Assembly: GCA_027365175.1 (NCBI GenBank)
Contig: DAHXNY010000005.1
Location: 1-47,596 of the forward strand
Direction of reading: 5' to 3'
Length of the DNA stretch: 47,596 nt
From: Microcaldota archaeon
Lineage (GTDB): Archaea > Micrarchaeota > Micrarchaeia > Micrarchaeales > CABMGC01
Below, in pieces: positions 33,575 through 41,393 of the stretch. Position 1 is the stretch's first letter; the number at the start of each line of letters is the position of its first letter. Position numbers and translations under genes: made by a program. Below the pieces are notes generated by a model, which was given only the letters and a program-made list of their open reading frames with translations, ran no database searches and was not told the origin of the DNA.

Positions 33575-34072
33575 TCACACGCTCTTTAGCTTTCTCCTTT
33601 CCTTTTCCATTACTGCATAAGCGGTGCTGTGCTTTCCTCCGTCAAGCAGTATGTTTATGCCTGCTTTTGCAATTCTTATTTCATCTATATTGCCTATAAG
33701 GCTTATGGTGTCTCCGTATATCTCTATGGAAGCCCCGCTCACCTCCTCCATATAAATTTTTGCCTTGCCATCGGTGCCGATTATCCTCGCAATCATCCTC
33801 TTCTTCTTTACTTTATTGGATGCTATGTCTCCAACATCTATGCTCTCAAAAAAGTAATCCTCATTAAGCAGCTTAAGGGCAGTGTTGAGTTGGAAGCCAC
33901 GTGCTATCGCCTGCACAATGTTTCTCGTAGTGTATTCGGAGTAAGGCTCTCCATCTATAATAACATCATTTTTGTTCTCTATGGTTATCTTACATTTCAT
34001 GCGCTTCTCTATTGCTGCTATTGCTTTCTTCAATGCAGCCGCTCTTGCCGCAGGTATCAGTATATGCTCCAT
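33575..34072 (-). CDS. KH-domain protein, Dim2/Krr1-like
   Basis: 165 residues from the ATG at 34072; a TATA-like TTAATAAAAA ~25 bp upstream supports this start over a longer frame. There are two KH-type modules: residues ~5-75 (AALKKAIAAIEKRMKCKI, NIVQAIARGFQLNTALKLL) and ~90-160 with ARIIGTDGKAKIYMEEVSGA holding the GxxG loop (GTDG). Archaeal Dim2 proteins bind the 3' end of 16S rRNA and aIF2-alpha. The order KH gene then top6B is conserved in many archaea; the usual upstream rio1 and aIF1A genes are absent. Confidence 0.9.
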   Translation of the reverse strand: MEHILIPAARAAALKKAIAAIEKRMKCKITIENKNDVIIDGEPYSEYTTRNIVQAIARGFQLNTALKLLNEDYFFESIDVGDIASNKVKKKRMIARIIGTDGKAKIYMEEVSGASIEIYGDTISLIGNIDEIRIAKAGINILLDGGKHSTAYAVMEKERRKLKSV

Positions 34073-34487
34073 TATAAACACGCAAATTGCACTGCTTTTT
34101 ATTAAGAACCTTCCGTTGCAAAGCATGACTGCTCATATTTGCCTTCCGATCTGGCCATCACTGTTTACATGTTCTGCCATGCGCTGTTCAGCTTCTCCTG
34201 ACCTCAGTCCGGCACCTTGGTCTCTCTTCCGCTGCCCACCCTCGTCATAGCTGCCAATCCTGCCACATCAGACAGGACCATTGCAATGTGCCAGAGAATA
34301 CTCATAAAGCATTGTTTTCATTATTCATCAATAAACATTATTACCTATCTTCACACATTAAGGTTGCATATCTGACAATGCGTAATAACCATAATAACAT
34401 ACCAATATGCTAATGGGACAGTTTTTTTACTTAAAGGATAGCATCCGACGTAAACAAGTAACTGGAAGTTCCAGTCTATCACGTAAG
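34073..34487. other. Intergenic region without a supported gene
   Basis: The left half (about 34127-34290) is richer in G+C than ordinary spacers here and has short open frames on the minus strand (for example ~44 codons ending near 34138) but no start, no ribosome site and no family likeness. It may be a decayed gene or an unidentified structured RNA. The right half is AT-rich and leads into the promoter at 34488. Confidence 0.4.
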
Positions 34488-34498
34488 CTTTAAATATC
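34488..34498 (+). promoter_or_regulatory. TATA box for the HTH gene at 34551
   Basis: CTTTAAATATC lies ~30 bp upstream of the palindrome at 34519, so transcription should start close to or within that palindrome. Confidence 0.55.
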
Positions 34499-34518
34499 TT
34501 ATAGAATACATACATGAT

Positions 34519-34553
34519 TGAATCATGATTCATTCACAAAGAGTTCATGAATG
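34519..34553. promoter_or_regulatory. Palindromic operator candidate before HTH gene
   Basis: TGAATCATGATTCA (34519-34532) is a perfect 14-bp palindrome. A second inverted repeat, CATTCA (34531-34536) and TGAATG (34548-34553), overlaps it and the start codon. Both use the half-site TGAAT. Their place at the expected transcription start of a winged-helix gene suggests autoregulation. Confidence 0.5.
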
Positions 34554-35072
34554 TTTCACGATTCTGTTATGAGCCGTGTGGGTATGGATACAAACAACCA
34601 AATCACAGAAGAGATTAATAAGCTTCGTGAGGAGATCCGCTTACTTTCGGAAAAGAAGGAATCGGATCAGGGAGCGGGGATGATAGCACTCATAAAGTAC
34701 GTAACAGAAGAGCGGGAAAGGACAGAGAAGCTCCTAATGACAATGGCAGAGAAGATAAGAAGGATGGAAGGCAGGCAGCAGCTCACGGTCCAGGAACCGA
34801 ATTCAGAGAATGCTAAAAAGAAGGGTTTCGAAGAGATAGCTCTTTCAGACACTGACAGGATGATAATAGAATTCGTGCAGACGAAGGGCCTTGCATGTGC
34901 AGATGACATAAGGGATATAATGGGCTATAAAGGAAGAAACGCAGCATGCACAAGGCTGAAGAAGCTCTGCAATGAGGGGCTTCTGCAGAGATTCCAACTA
35001 GGTCACAAGGTTTACTACAGATTTGATGCTGGCAAGGCGACCAACACGCTAATCATATCACCTCCACAGTAA
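34551..35072 (+). CDS. Coiled-coil winged-helix regulator candidate
   Basis: 173 residues (ATGs at 34569 and 34584 are alternative starts). The N-terminal ~80 residues are a charged coiled coil (TEEINKLREEIRLLSEKKE, EERERTEKLLMTMAEKIR), suited to dimerisation. Residues ~98-165 form a winged helix: DTDRMIIEFVQTKGLACADD, then CTRLKKLCNEGLLQRFQLGH and KVYYRFD as the wing. It is probably a DNA-binding regulator. The palindrome over its own promoter is the obvious candidate target. It is followed by a stem-loop, so it is a single-gene transcript. Confidence 0.75.
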   Translation: MFHDSVMSRVGMDTNNQITEEINKLREEIRLLSEKKESDQGAGMIALIKYVTEERERTEKLLMTMAEKIRRMEGRQQLTVQEPNSENAKKKGFEEIALSDTDRMIIEFVQTKGLACADDIRDIMGYKGRNAACTRLKKLCNEGLLQRFQLGHKVYYRFDAGKATNTLIISPPQ

Positions 35073-35079
35073 CTTGATT

Positions 35080-35104
35080 GGGCCTGCATATTCCCCGCAG
35101 GCCC
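35080..35104 (+). terminator. Stem-loop after the HTH gene
   Basis: GGGCCTGC (35080-35087) and GCAGGCCC (35097-35104) form a perfect 8-bp stem with a 9-base loop, 8 bp after the stop codon. There is no long T tract, so it is either a weak terminator or a transcript-end stabiliser. Confidence 0.6.
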
Positions 35105-35201
35105 GTCTACTTATCTGGCATTGGCGTGTATCTTGCCATTCTTTTTACAAAATGGAGAGCTTGTATACTGCAAGTTTTCTGATCTGTTTCTCCATTAAGC
35201 A

Positions 35202-35229
35202 CTTTTAAAAGAGTTGGCATCCAACTATC
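35202..35229 (+). promoter_or_regulatory. Promoter of the DHH phosphoesterase gene
   Basis: TATA box CTTTTAAAAG (35202-35211) is followed by CCAACTATC (35221-35229). The same CCAACTATC sits at nearly the same distance from the TATA box of the pilin gene. Confidence 0.55.
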
Positions 35230-35245
35230 TATCTCGGTGAGTCTT

Positions 35246-36223
35246 ATGGATCCGGAAAATATATTCTCTCTTACGCACCAAAGCGATATAGACGGGGTAG
35301 GGAGCGCAGCCCTGATAAAGATGAGTTATGGGATACCAAACAAGAATATGTTCTTCGCAGATTATTCCCCTGCAAATGTGATAAGGTCAAAGCAGGAGAT
35401 AACCAGGGCTGCAAAAGACGGTGCGGTTCTGATAATAGCAGACCTAGGGCTAAACGAAGCCACAAAGCAGCCTATGCTCGAGCTGATAAAAAATATCAAG
35501 AATAAAAACGGTAGCGTATACTGGTTCGACCATCACATGTGGAGCGATGGCTGGATAAAAGAGGTAGCGTCAAAGTGCGATGCCGCAATAGTCAACGAGA
35601 ATGTAAAGTACTGTGCTACGGAGATAGTAAGGAACGAACTATCCTTAAACAGCGCCTTCTGCAAGAGATTCGCGCGGATCGTGCACTACTCTGATTTCAA
35701 TCTTCGCCCAAAGAACAAGGCGTACATGAAAATGATAATAGAGTATGCGATGAGCATAACTTCATACAGCCAGATAAACGATTACTCTAAACGCAACAAT
35801 AAGCTCAGGCACATCTCCGAGGTGATAAGCAAAGGCAGAATGTCAGACAGCATCATAAGGAAAGACGCTGCGAAATTCGACAAGACCAATACTGTAAGGA
35901 TAAAAGAGCTGATAAGCAGAAGACTCATTGTGCTGGATAAAGTCGCAGTCGGCTTCCAGAAGAGGGTGAATTCAACCCTTGCAGGATCTGAAATCATAAA
36001 GCACAGCGGCAAGGACATCGCAGTATACCTGAATACGGATGACGCCCATGGCCACATAAGGACGAAAGAGGCAGACTGCGTGAAGCTCGCTAACTATTTC
36101 GGCGGAGGAGGGCATCCTCACGCTGCAGGGTTTACCCTAAAGAGAAAATACGACTTCTCAAAAGAATCAGAGAGAAGAAACTTTGCAATGCTTATCGACA
36201 AGAAGGCAAAGGAGCTATGCTGA
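35246..36223 (+). CDS. DHH family phosphoesterase
   Basis: 325 residues from the ATG at 35246; GGTGAG six bases upstream favours this over the GTG at 35237. The DHH domain shows HQSDIDGVGSAAL (metal-binding Asp residues), IIADLGLN and YWFDHHMW (the DHH motif, residue ~98). The DHHA1 domain ends with YFGGGGHPHAAGF, the substrate-binding GGGH motif. Such enzymes cleave single-stranded nucleic acids (RecJ-like, nanoRNase) or cyclic dinucleotides; the sequence alone does not choose between them. Its last 9 bp overlap the end of the convergent aIF2-gamma gene. Confidence 0.9.
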   Translation: MDPENIFSLTHQSDIDGVGSAALIKMSYGIPNKNMFFADYSPANVIRSKQEITRAAKDGAVLIIADLGLNEATKQPMLELIKNIKNKNGSVYWFDHHMWSDGWIKEVASKCDAAIVNENVKYCATEIVRNELSLNSAFCKRFARIVHYSDFNLRPKNKAYMKMIIEYAMSITSYSQINDYSKRNNKLRHISEVISKGRMSDSIIRKDAAKFDKTNTVRIKELISRRLIVLDKVAVGFQKRVNSTLAGSEIIKHSGKDIAVYLNTDDAHGHIRTKEADCVKLANYFGGGGHPHAAGFTLKRKYDFSKESERRNFAMLIDKKAKELC

Positions 36224-37417
36224 CAGGGTGCCGTATCCATACAGTCTCCATCTCTGCTTTATGTTTCTAAGTACGGAGATCTTCATGTGCTTGTCTATGC
36301 AGAAAGCGTGCCTAAGCTTTATGGTCACCACACTCTTCTTTACCTTCTTCACATAGCCGACTACCGTTCCCGTGCCTATTCCCAAAATAACCGGCTCCAT
36401 ATCGGCAAATCCCTGCTTTGGTATATCATCCCTGTTCAGTGAGCTGTAGTTTATCGATATCTCTGTCTTTGATTCAGGGAGCTTTCCAACATGTCCTATG
36501 GTCTGCCCGACAAGCCCGTCTGCCTTAGTTATTGCAGGATCCATATCCGTTCCTATCGCTATCAGCCCTCCGGCTATCGCTTTATCAAGCTTCTCCTCCC
36601 CCGCAGAGATGCTCTCTATAGTAACTATCAGGGGCTTGTAATTCGCATTGCCCTTCTTGTCCTTTGCAACATTTATTCCGGGCCTTAGCTCTGCCTTGTC
36701 TCCAGGCTTGAACGTTCCTCTTATCACAGAGCCTCCTATGACTCCGCCTACTAGGCCATCTATCTCAGTTCCAGGCTTGTTTACGTCAAAAGACCTTGCA
36801 ACATACATTATGGGGTCAGATTCGGTATCCCGTTCAGGCACAGGTATCTTTGCTATCTCTTCAAGCACCATATCGACGTTTATGTTCTTGTTCGCCATTA
36901 CAGGTATTATGACTGCGTCGGCTATCTTGCTGCCCTTGACGAAATCCTTTATCTGGGCGTAGTGCTGCTTTGCCTTATCCTTTCCAACTATGTCTACCTT
37001 GGTCTGCACTATTATGACATTCTTTATTCCCAGCGCATTTATTATCATCAGGTGCTCCTTTGTCTGTGGCATAGGGCACGGTTCAGTAGCTGATATCACG
37101 AAAAGTGCGGCATCTATTATGTTTGATCCGGCTATGGCAGTTGCCATGAGCGTCTCGTGCCCAGGCGAATCAAGCAGGGATACCTTTACTATCTCCTTTG
37201 CACCAGGCTGCTTTTCTGTAGTGTAGATTGTCTTGCCGTCCTTTTCAAAGGTATATATCACTGCATCGGAATAGCCCAGCTTTATGGTCATGCTTCTCTT
37301 AACGCTCTCGCTGTGTATATCGGTCCACTTGTGGGCTATTGCAGCGGTGAGCGTAGTCTTTCCATGGTCCACGTGGCCAAGCGTGCCAATGTTAAGCTGG
37401 CTCTGTTTTATTGTCAT
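36215..37417 (-). CDS. eif2g: Translation initiation factor aIF2 subunit gamma
   Basis: 400 residues. GTPase motifs: G1 GHVDHGKTTL (~14-23), G2 region KRSMTIKLGY, G3 DSPGHE, G4 QTKVD (Thr-Lys-Val-Asp for the usual Asn-Lys-x-Asp) and domain II RSFDVNKPGTE. The C-terminus RWRLYGYGTL is family-typical. It carries Met-tRNAi to the small subunit. The zinc knuckle that normally follows the G2 region (two CxxC pairs) is missing: that stretch reads YTFEKDGKTIYTTEKQ without any Cys. It lies 4 bp after rps6e, a pairing conserved in archaea. Confidence 0.96.
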   Translation of the reverse strand: MTIKQSQLNIGTLGHVDHGKTTLTAAIAHKWTDIHSESVKRSMTIKLGYSDAVIYTFEKDGKTIYTTEKQPGAKEIVKVSLLDSPGHETLMATAIAGSNIIDAALFVISATEPCPMPQTKEHLMIINALGIKNVIIVQTKVDIVGKDKAKQHYAQIKDFVKGSKIADAVIIPVMANKNINVDMVLEEIAKIPVPERDTESDPIMYVARSFDVNKPGTEIDGLVGGVIGGSVIRGTFKPGDKAELRPGINVAKDKKGNANYKPLIVTIESISAGEEKLDKAIAGGLIAIGTDMDPAITKADGLVGQTIGHVGKLPESKTEISINYSSLNRDDIPKQGFADMEPVILGIGTGTVVGYVKKVKKSVVTIKLRHAFCIDKHMKISVLRNIKQRWRLYGYGTLSA

Positions 37418-37421
37418 CTAC

Positions 37422-37811
37422 TTATTCCTCCTTCTTCTCCTTCGGCTTGAACAGCTCCTCTGCGCTATGCGATCCCATCTCGGTTATGAATGTGTTTATC
37501 TGTGATGTATCGTTGCCTATGGTGTTTCCCCTTACGAGCCTCTTGACCCTATAGCCCTTCCTTGACTTTTTTATTCCGGGGCCTCTGCTCAACAGCGGCC
37601 TTGATTTTATCGTGCCGTCTATCTCCTTCCTAGAAGGAGCTCCCGTATTGTCGCTAAGCCCTGTTATCTGGAACTTCATTCCTTCAAGACCTACTACGAA
37701 GCCTTCTAACGAATCTCCTATCTTAAGCCCTATCAACAGGTTCTCCTTTTCCTTAGGCACTTCCAGCTGTGATGTCTTTCCACTCTTCTTGTCAGAGTAC
37801 ACTATCTTCAT
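37422..37811 (-). CDS. rps6e: Ribosomal protein S6e (eS6)
   Basis: 129 residues from the ATG at 37811 (MKIVYSDKKSGKTSQLEV), the standard archaeal length. Family motifs are KIGDSLEGFVVGLEGMKFQI, GLSDNTGAPSRKEIDG and KSRKGYRVKRLVRGNTI. It is a small-subunit protein and cotranscribed with aIF2-gamma, as in many archaea. The acidic and basic tail (FKPKEKKEE) is lineage-specific. An upstream TTG at 37820 would add three residues but has no support. Confidence 0.95.
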   Translation of the reverse strand: MKIVYSDKKSGKTSQLEVPKEKENLLIGLKIGDSLEGFVVGLEGMKFQITGLSDNTGAPSRKEIDGTIKSRPLLSRGPGIKKSRKGYRVKRLVRGNTIGNDTSQINTFITEMGSHSAEELFKPKEKKEE

Positions 37812-37854
37812 GCAAATCAACTATATCTATTTTAGCGTTACTTTAATTGTCATA

Positions 37855-40008
37855 CTACCTATACATACTCTCCGGTTCATCCTTGAACCTTGATATCCTG
37901 TCAGCAAGATCCTTAGGTATTGCAGGCTTTATCTCTTCCAGAGCCTTCTTGAAATCATCCGCCTTGACTATATCGCGATCCGCGCGTATCGCGCTCATGC
38001 CTGCTTCTCTGCACACATTCTCTATCTCCGCTCCGGTATAACTCTCAGTTACCTTCGCAAGCTCCATTATGTCTATGCTCTTGTCAAGCGGCATCCTCTT
38101 CGTATGTATTGTAAATATCTGCTCCCTTGCCTTTTCATCAGGCATAGGTATGTCTATTATCTTGTCGAATCTCCCTGCACGCAGTATGGCAGGATCTATG
38201 GCGTCAGGCCTGTTCGTAGCGGCAAGAACAACAACATTCTTCAGCTCCTGCAGCCCATCCATCTCGGTAAGGAGCGTATCTACGACACGTTCGCTCACAA
38301 GCGAATCTCCCGAATCTCCGCCTCTAGGATGCGCGATAGAATCTATCTCATCGATGAATATTATGCACGGCGCAGCCAGCCTAGCCTTCCTGAATATCTC
38401 TCGTAATGTCTTCTCGCTCTCTCCGACATATTTAGAGAGTATCTCCGGACCTTTTATCGAGATGAAGTTTGATTCTCTCTCAGTTGCTACTGCCTTTGCC
38501 AGCAGGGTCTTTCCGGTTCCGGGAGGCCCTACAAGCAGAAGCCCCTTCACCGGCCTTATGCCCATGTCTTCGAAAGCCTTTGGATTCTTGAGAGGAAGCT
38601 CTATGCTGTCTTGCAGTTCCTTCTTTACCTTTTCAAGTGCACCTACGTCATTCCAGTGCACATTCGGTCTTTCTACAAATACCTCTCTAAGTGCGCTTGG
38701 CTGTATGTTCTTCATCGCCTCAAGGAAATTATCTCTTGATACCTTGAGATCAAGAAGTATCTCATTCGGAATTGACTGTTTGTCTGCAATCTTAGGCAGT
38801 ATGGTCCTGAGAGTTGCCATTGCCGCTTCCCTAACAAGCGCATTAAGGTCTGCTCCAGTGTAACCGTGCGTCTTGTTTGCGAGTTCATCTATGTCAACAT
38901 CCTTCATTGGCATGTTCCTTGTATGTATCTGCAGTATCTCCTTTCTGGCATTTCTTCCCGGAACCCCTATCTCCATCTCCCTGTCGAATCTTCCCGGCCT
39001 TCTCAGGGCAGGATCTATAGCATCAGGCCTGTTCGTAGCGGCAAGCACTATCACCTGTCCTCGCTGACCCATGCCATCCATAAGCGTCAGCAGCTGCGAA
39101 ACCATCCTTCTCTCTACCTCATTGGTGGACTCCTCCCTTCTTGGAGCTATCGCATCTATCTCATCCATGAATATTATCGAAGGCGCTTTCTCATTTGCGC
39201 TCTTGAATATCTCCCTGAGTTTCTCCTCGCTCTCTCCTACAAATTTCGATACGAGTTCAGGTCCGGATATGGATATGAAGTTCGCATCGCTCTCGTTAGC
39301 TACTGCCTTTGCCAGCAGCGTCTTCCCCGTTCCAGGAGAGCCGTAAAGAAGCACCCCTTTCGGAGGCTCTATCCCAAGCCTTTCGAAGAGCTCAGGATAC
39401 CTTATAGGAAGCTCCACAAGCTCCCTTATCTTCTGCTTTGCGTCCTCAAGCCCTCCTATATCCTCATAATGGACATTGCCTACCTTAACTATCGATTCCG
39501 ATACGGGCTCCTCCTTTACAACAAGGTTGGTATCTCTTGTTATCTTCACAACTCCATGGGGGACTACCTGTACTACTATGAAGTTGAAGACTATGCCGAA
39601 CATAGGTATCGGTATGGAATCACCTTTCACAAGAGGCCTTCCATCAAGCCTTTTCTTCGCAAATTCAGGAAAATCAGGAGATAATGGCATCTTCTGGCCC
39701 ACAGGAGGCGCAAGTATGACCTTCTCAGCATCCTTTACGGCTGCTTTCGAAACGAATATCTTATCCCCTATCCCTACGCCAAGGTTCTGCCTTATGTAAC
39801 CGTCTATCCTTATGAAGCCAAGCCCTTCGTCGCTCGGGTGGGACTGCCACGTAATTGCAGCAGTGGACTTCTTCTTGCCCTTTATCTCAATTATGTCCCC
39901 TGATAGGACGTCAAGCATCTTCCTTGATTTTGAATCTATCCTGGCTACGCTCCTCCCTGAATCGGTCACAAGCGCATCTGCCACAGTCAATTCTATGCCA
40001 TCCGGCAT
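37855..40008 (-). CDS. Cdc48/VAT-type AAA+ unfoldase
   Basis: 717 residues: an N-domain of the double-psi barrel plus four-stranded type (~1-175), then two AAA modules. D1 has Walker A GSPGTGKT (~217-224) and Walker [12 protein letters not shown]2 has GPPGTGKT and [16 protein letters not shown]. Both have SRH arginines ([21 protein letters not shown]). It unfolds proteins for the proteasome and other uses. D2 starts [16 protein letters not shown]. The C-terminus ends MYR, close to the aromatic HbYX-like tails that dock on the proteasome. It has its own TATA box and AGGTGA ribosome site. Confidence 0.97.
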   Translation of the reverse strand: MPDGIELTVADALVTDSGRSVARIDSKSRKMLDVLSGDIIEIKGKKKSTAAITWQSHPSDEGLGFIRIDGYIRQNLGVGIGDKIFVSKAAVKDAEKVILAPPVGQKMPLSPDFPEFAKKRLDGRPLVKGDSIPIPMFGIVFNFIVVQVVPHGVVKITRDTNLVVKEEPVSESIVKVGNVHYEDIGGLEDAKQKIRELVELPIRYPELFERLGIEPPKGVLLYGSPGTGKTLLAKAVANESDANFISISGPELVSKFVGESEEKLREIFKSANEKAPSIIFMDEIDAIAPRREESTNEVERRMVSQLLTLMDGMGQRGQVIVLAATNRPDAIDPALRRPGRFDREMEIGVPGRNARKEILQIHTRNMPMKDVDIDELANKTHGYTGADLNALVREAAMATLRTILPKIADKQSIPNEILLDLKVSRDNFLEAMKNIQPSALREVFVERPNVHWNDVGALEKVKKELQDSIELPLKNPKAFEDMGIRPVKGLLLVGPPGTGKTLLAKAVATERESNFISIKGPEILSKYVGESEKTLREIFRKARLAAPCIIFIDEIDSIAHPRGGDSGDSLVSERVVDTLLTEMDGLQELKNVVVLAATNRPDAIDPAILRAGRFDKIIDIPMPDEKAREQIFTIHTKRMPLDKSIDIMELAKVTESYTGAEIENVCREAGMSAIRADRDIVKADDFKKALEEIKPAIPKDLADRISRFKDEPESMYR

Positions 40009-40045
40009 CTATATCACCTAAGAAAAGAGTTAATTTTCCCGTTGG

Positions 40046-40054
40046 TATTTATAC
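40046..40054 (-). promoter_or_regulatory. TATA box for the Cdc48-like gene
   Basis: GTATAAATA on the minus strand, 38-46 bp upstream of the ATG at 40008. AGGTGA lies just before the start codon. Confidence 0.6.
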
Positions 40055-40119
40055 TATTAGATTCTATACTAAAAGTTAAAAAAGCTTTATAAAGCAGCTT
40101 ATGTTGCCAATTCCACCAG

Positions 40120-41367
40120 CTATTGGGTTGCAGCGCTCCCATTTTTTGCTGTGACCAACTCAACCGCATACGAATTCAGCTTTACCGAACGCACGCCCAC
40201 TGTGCTCTCTCCGGTGGACCAGTCTGCATTCCCGCCTACTGCCATCGGGACCAGCCTGCCCTTATTCTTCTCTTCAACACCAACGTATCCGCTTATCTCT
40301 TTAGCATGAAAGTATGAACCGCCACCGATACCCGTTACCACTAATCCAGTATCATGCAGTTTGTCAAATTCGATCTTTGCGCTCCTCAGCCCATGCATCT
40401 TGTATGACACCGTATCGAACACCACTTCCTTCTTCCAGTCAGGCTTGTAATTCTTAAGGGGTGCTATCCCAAAATTCAGATACACAATATCCTGCTTCTC
40501 TGCAACCCTGATATCAAGGGCGAACCTTATCACTCTGGAGCTCTGCGTATCTCCCCCGCTTATGGTCCACCTGCCATTTTCTTTGCCTGAGCTATAATCC
40601 GGATAAAGATATGTAGGAACGATCCCTGACGATTTTGTAATTTTGCCCTTCCCACTCAACCCGCTCAGTTTAAGGCTGTTAAATTCCTGCTGCGTCACAG
40701 TCTTGCCTTCAGCTGCCTGTGCGTCAAATCTAATCGAGTCCTTGAAAATCTCGGAGACGCTCCCATACGTGTACAAAGGCGTTTCGAACTTCCTGTCTCC
40801 TTTTATAAATACCTGAATCCCGTTCTGCACCCACAGCCACTGGCCTTTTCCATTGCCGCTTATCAGGTGCACATAGGTATTGAGTTGTACCGAAGCGCCA
40901 TTAACCGTTCTACCTCCATTAAGCATCTCAGAAGAATATCCTTTCAACCTGTTTATGTCAACTATGCCGACAATCTCTTCTGTAGCCCTTCCGTTTGTCA
41001 CGGATTCACCCTTTGCAGAGTACTTTGCATTGCTTTTCATGAACTTTGTAAGAACTGTAATGTCATGCTGACTGTATCCGGGCTCATTTACTGCCTGCCC
41101 TGCAAAGGCAACGGGTGAGATAGCCATATACGCTACGGCAGCAGCTCCTGCCAAATTAAGCAGTTTTCTTTTTTTAGAATCATAAACCCTGTCTGATACG
41201 CGTCCAGCATGCCTGATGAACGACTTTGTCCATTCACTCTTGTCATCAAGCTCCGTTTCTATTCCAATCCTGCTTCTTGTACCACCAATGCGGGAAACAA
41301 GATCCTGGGAGCTGCTAATCTCTAATCCGTTCTCCCTATTGCGTTTTTTAGATTTGTGCCCAACCAT
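40120..41367 (-). CDS. Thermopsin-like secreted or anchored protein
   Basis: About 415 residues from the ATG at 41367 (a TTG at 41388 would add seven). A ~65-residue basic and hydrophilic head precedes a signal/anchor helix (LLNLAGAAAVAYMAISPVAFAGQ). The external part (~95-415) has features of the thermopsin family of acid proteases (A5): VQLNTYVHLISG then GQWLWVQNGIQVF, later IVYLNFGIAP and VFDTVSY, and near the end GIGGGSYFHA and ADWSTGESTVGVRS. I am fairly, not fully, sure of this likeness. The long cytosolic head before the hydrophobic segment is unusual for thermopsins and favours an anchored form. It begins 27 bp after the 41394 gene and probably shares its transcript. Confidence 0.55.
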   Translation of the reverse strand: MVGHKSKKRNRENGLEISSSQDLVSRIGGTRSRIGIETELDDKSEWTKSFIRHAGRVSDRVYDSKKRKLLNLAGAAAVAYMAISPVAFAGQAVNEPGYSQHDITVLTKFMKSNAKYSAKGESVTNGRATEEIVGIVDINRLKGYSSEMLNGGRTVNGASVQLNTYVHLISGNGKGQWLWVQNGIQVFIKGDRKFETPLYTYGSVSEIFKDSIRFDAQAAEGKTVTQQEFNSLKLSGLSGKGKITKSSGIVPTYLYPDYSSGKENGRWTISGGDTQSSRVIRFALDIRVAEKQDIVYLNFGIAPLKNYKPDWKKEVVFDTVSYKMHGLRSAKIEFDKLHDTGLVVTGIGGGSYFHAKEISGYVGVEEKNKGRLVPMAVGGNADWSTGESTVGVRSVKLNSYAVELVTAKNGSAATQ

Positions 41368-41393
41368 GAACCCACGATACGCTCTCAATATCT

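Noticed and set aside
36215-36223. Nine-base overlap of the DHH and aIF2-gamma genes as an annotation error
   Set aside because: Both C-termini match family length and sequence; short convergent overlaps are normal in compact genomes.
38069-38863. Long plus-strand open frame inside the Cdc48-like gene
   Set aside because: It lies antisense to a strongly conserved AAA+ protein and reads a Ser/Phe-rich product typical of a reversed coding strand.
38866-39684. Second long plus-strand open frame inside the Cdc48-like gene
   Set aside because: Same reason; no ribosome site, no promoter and no family likeness.
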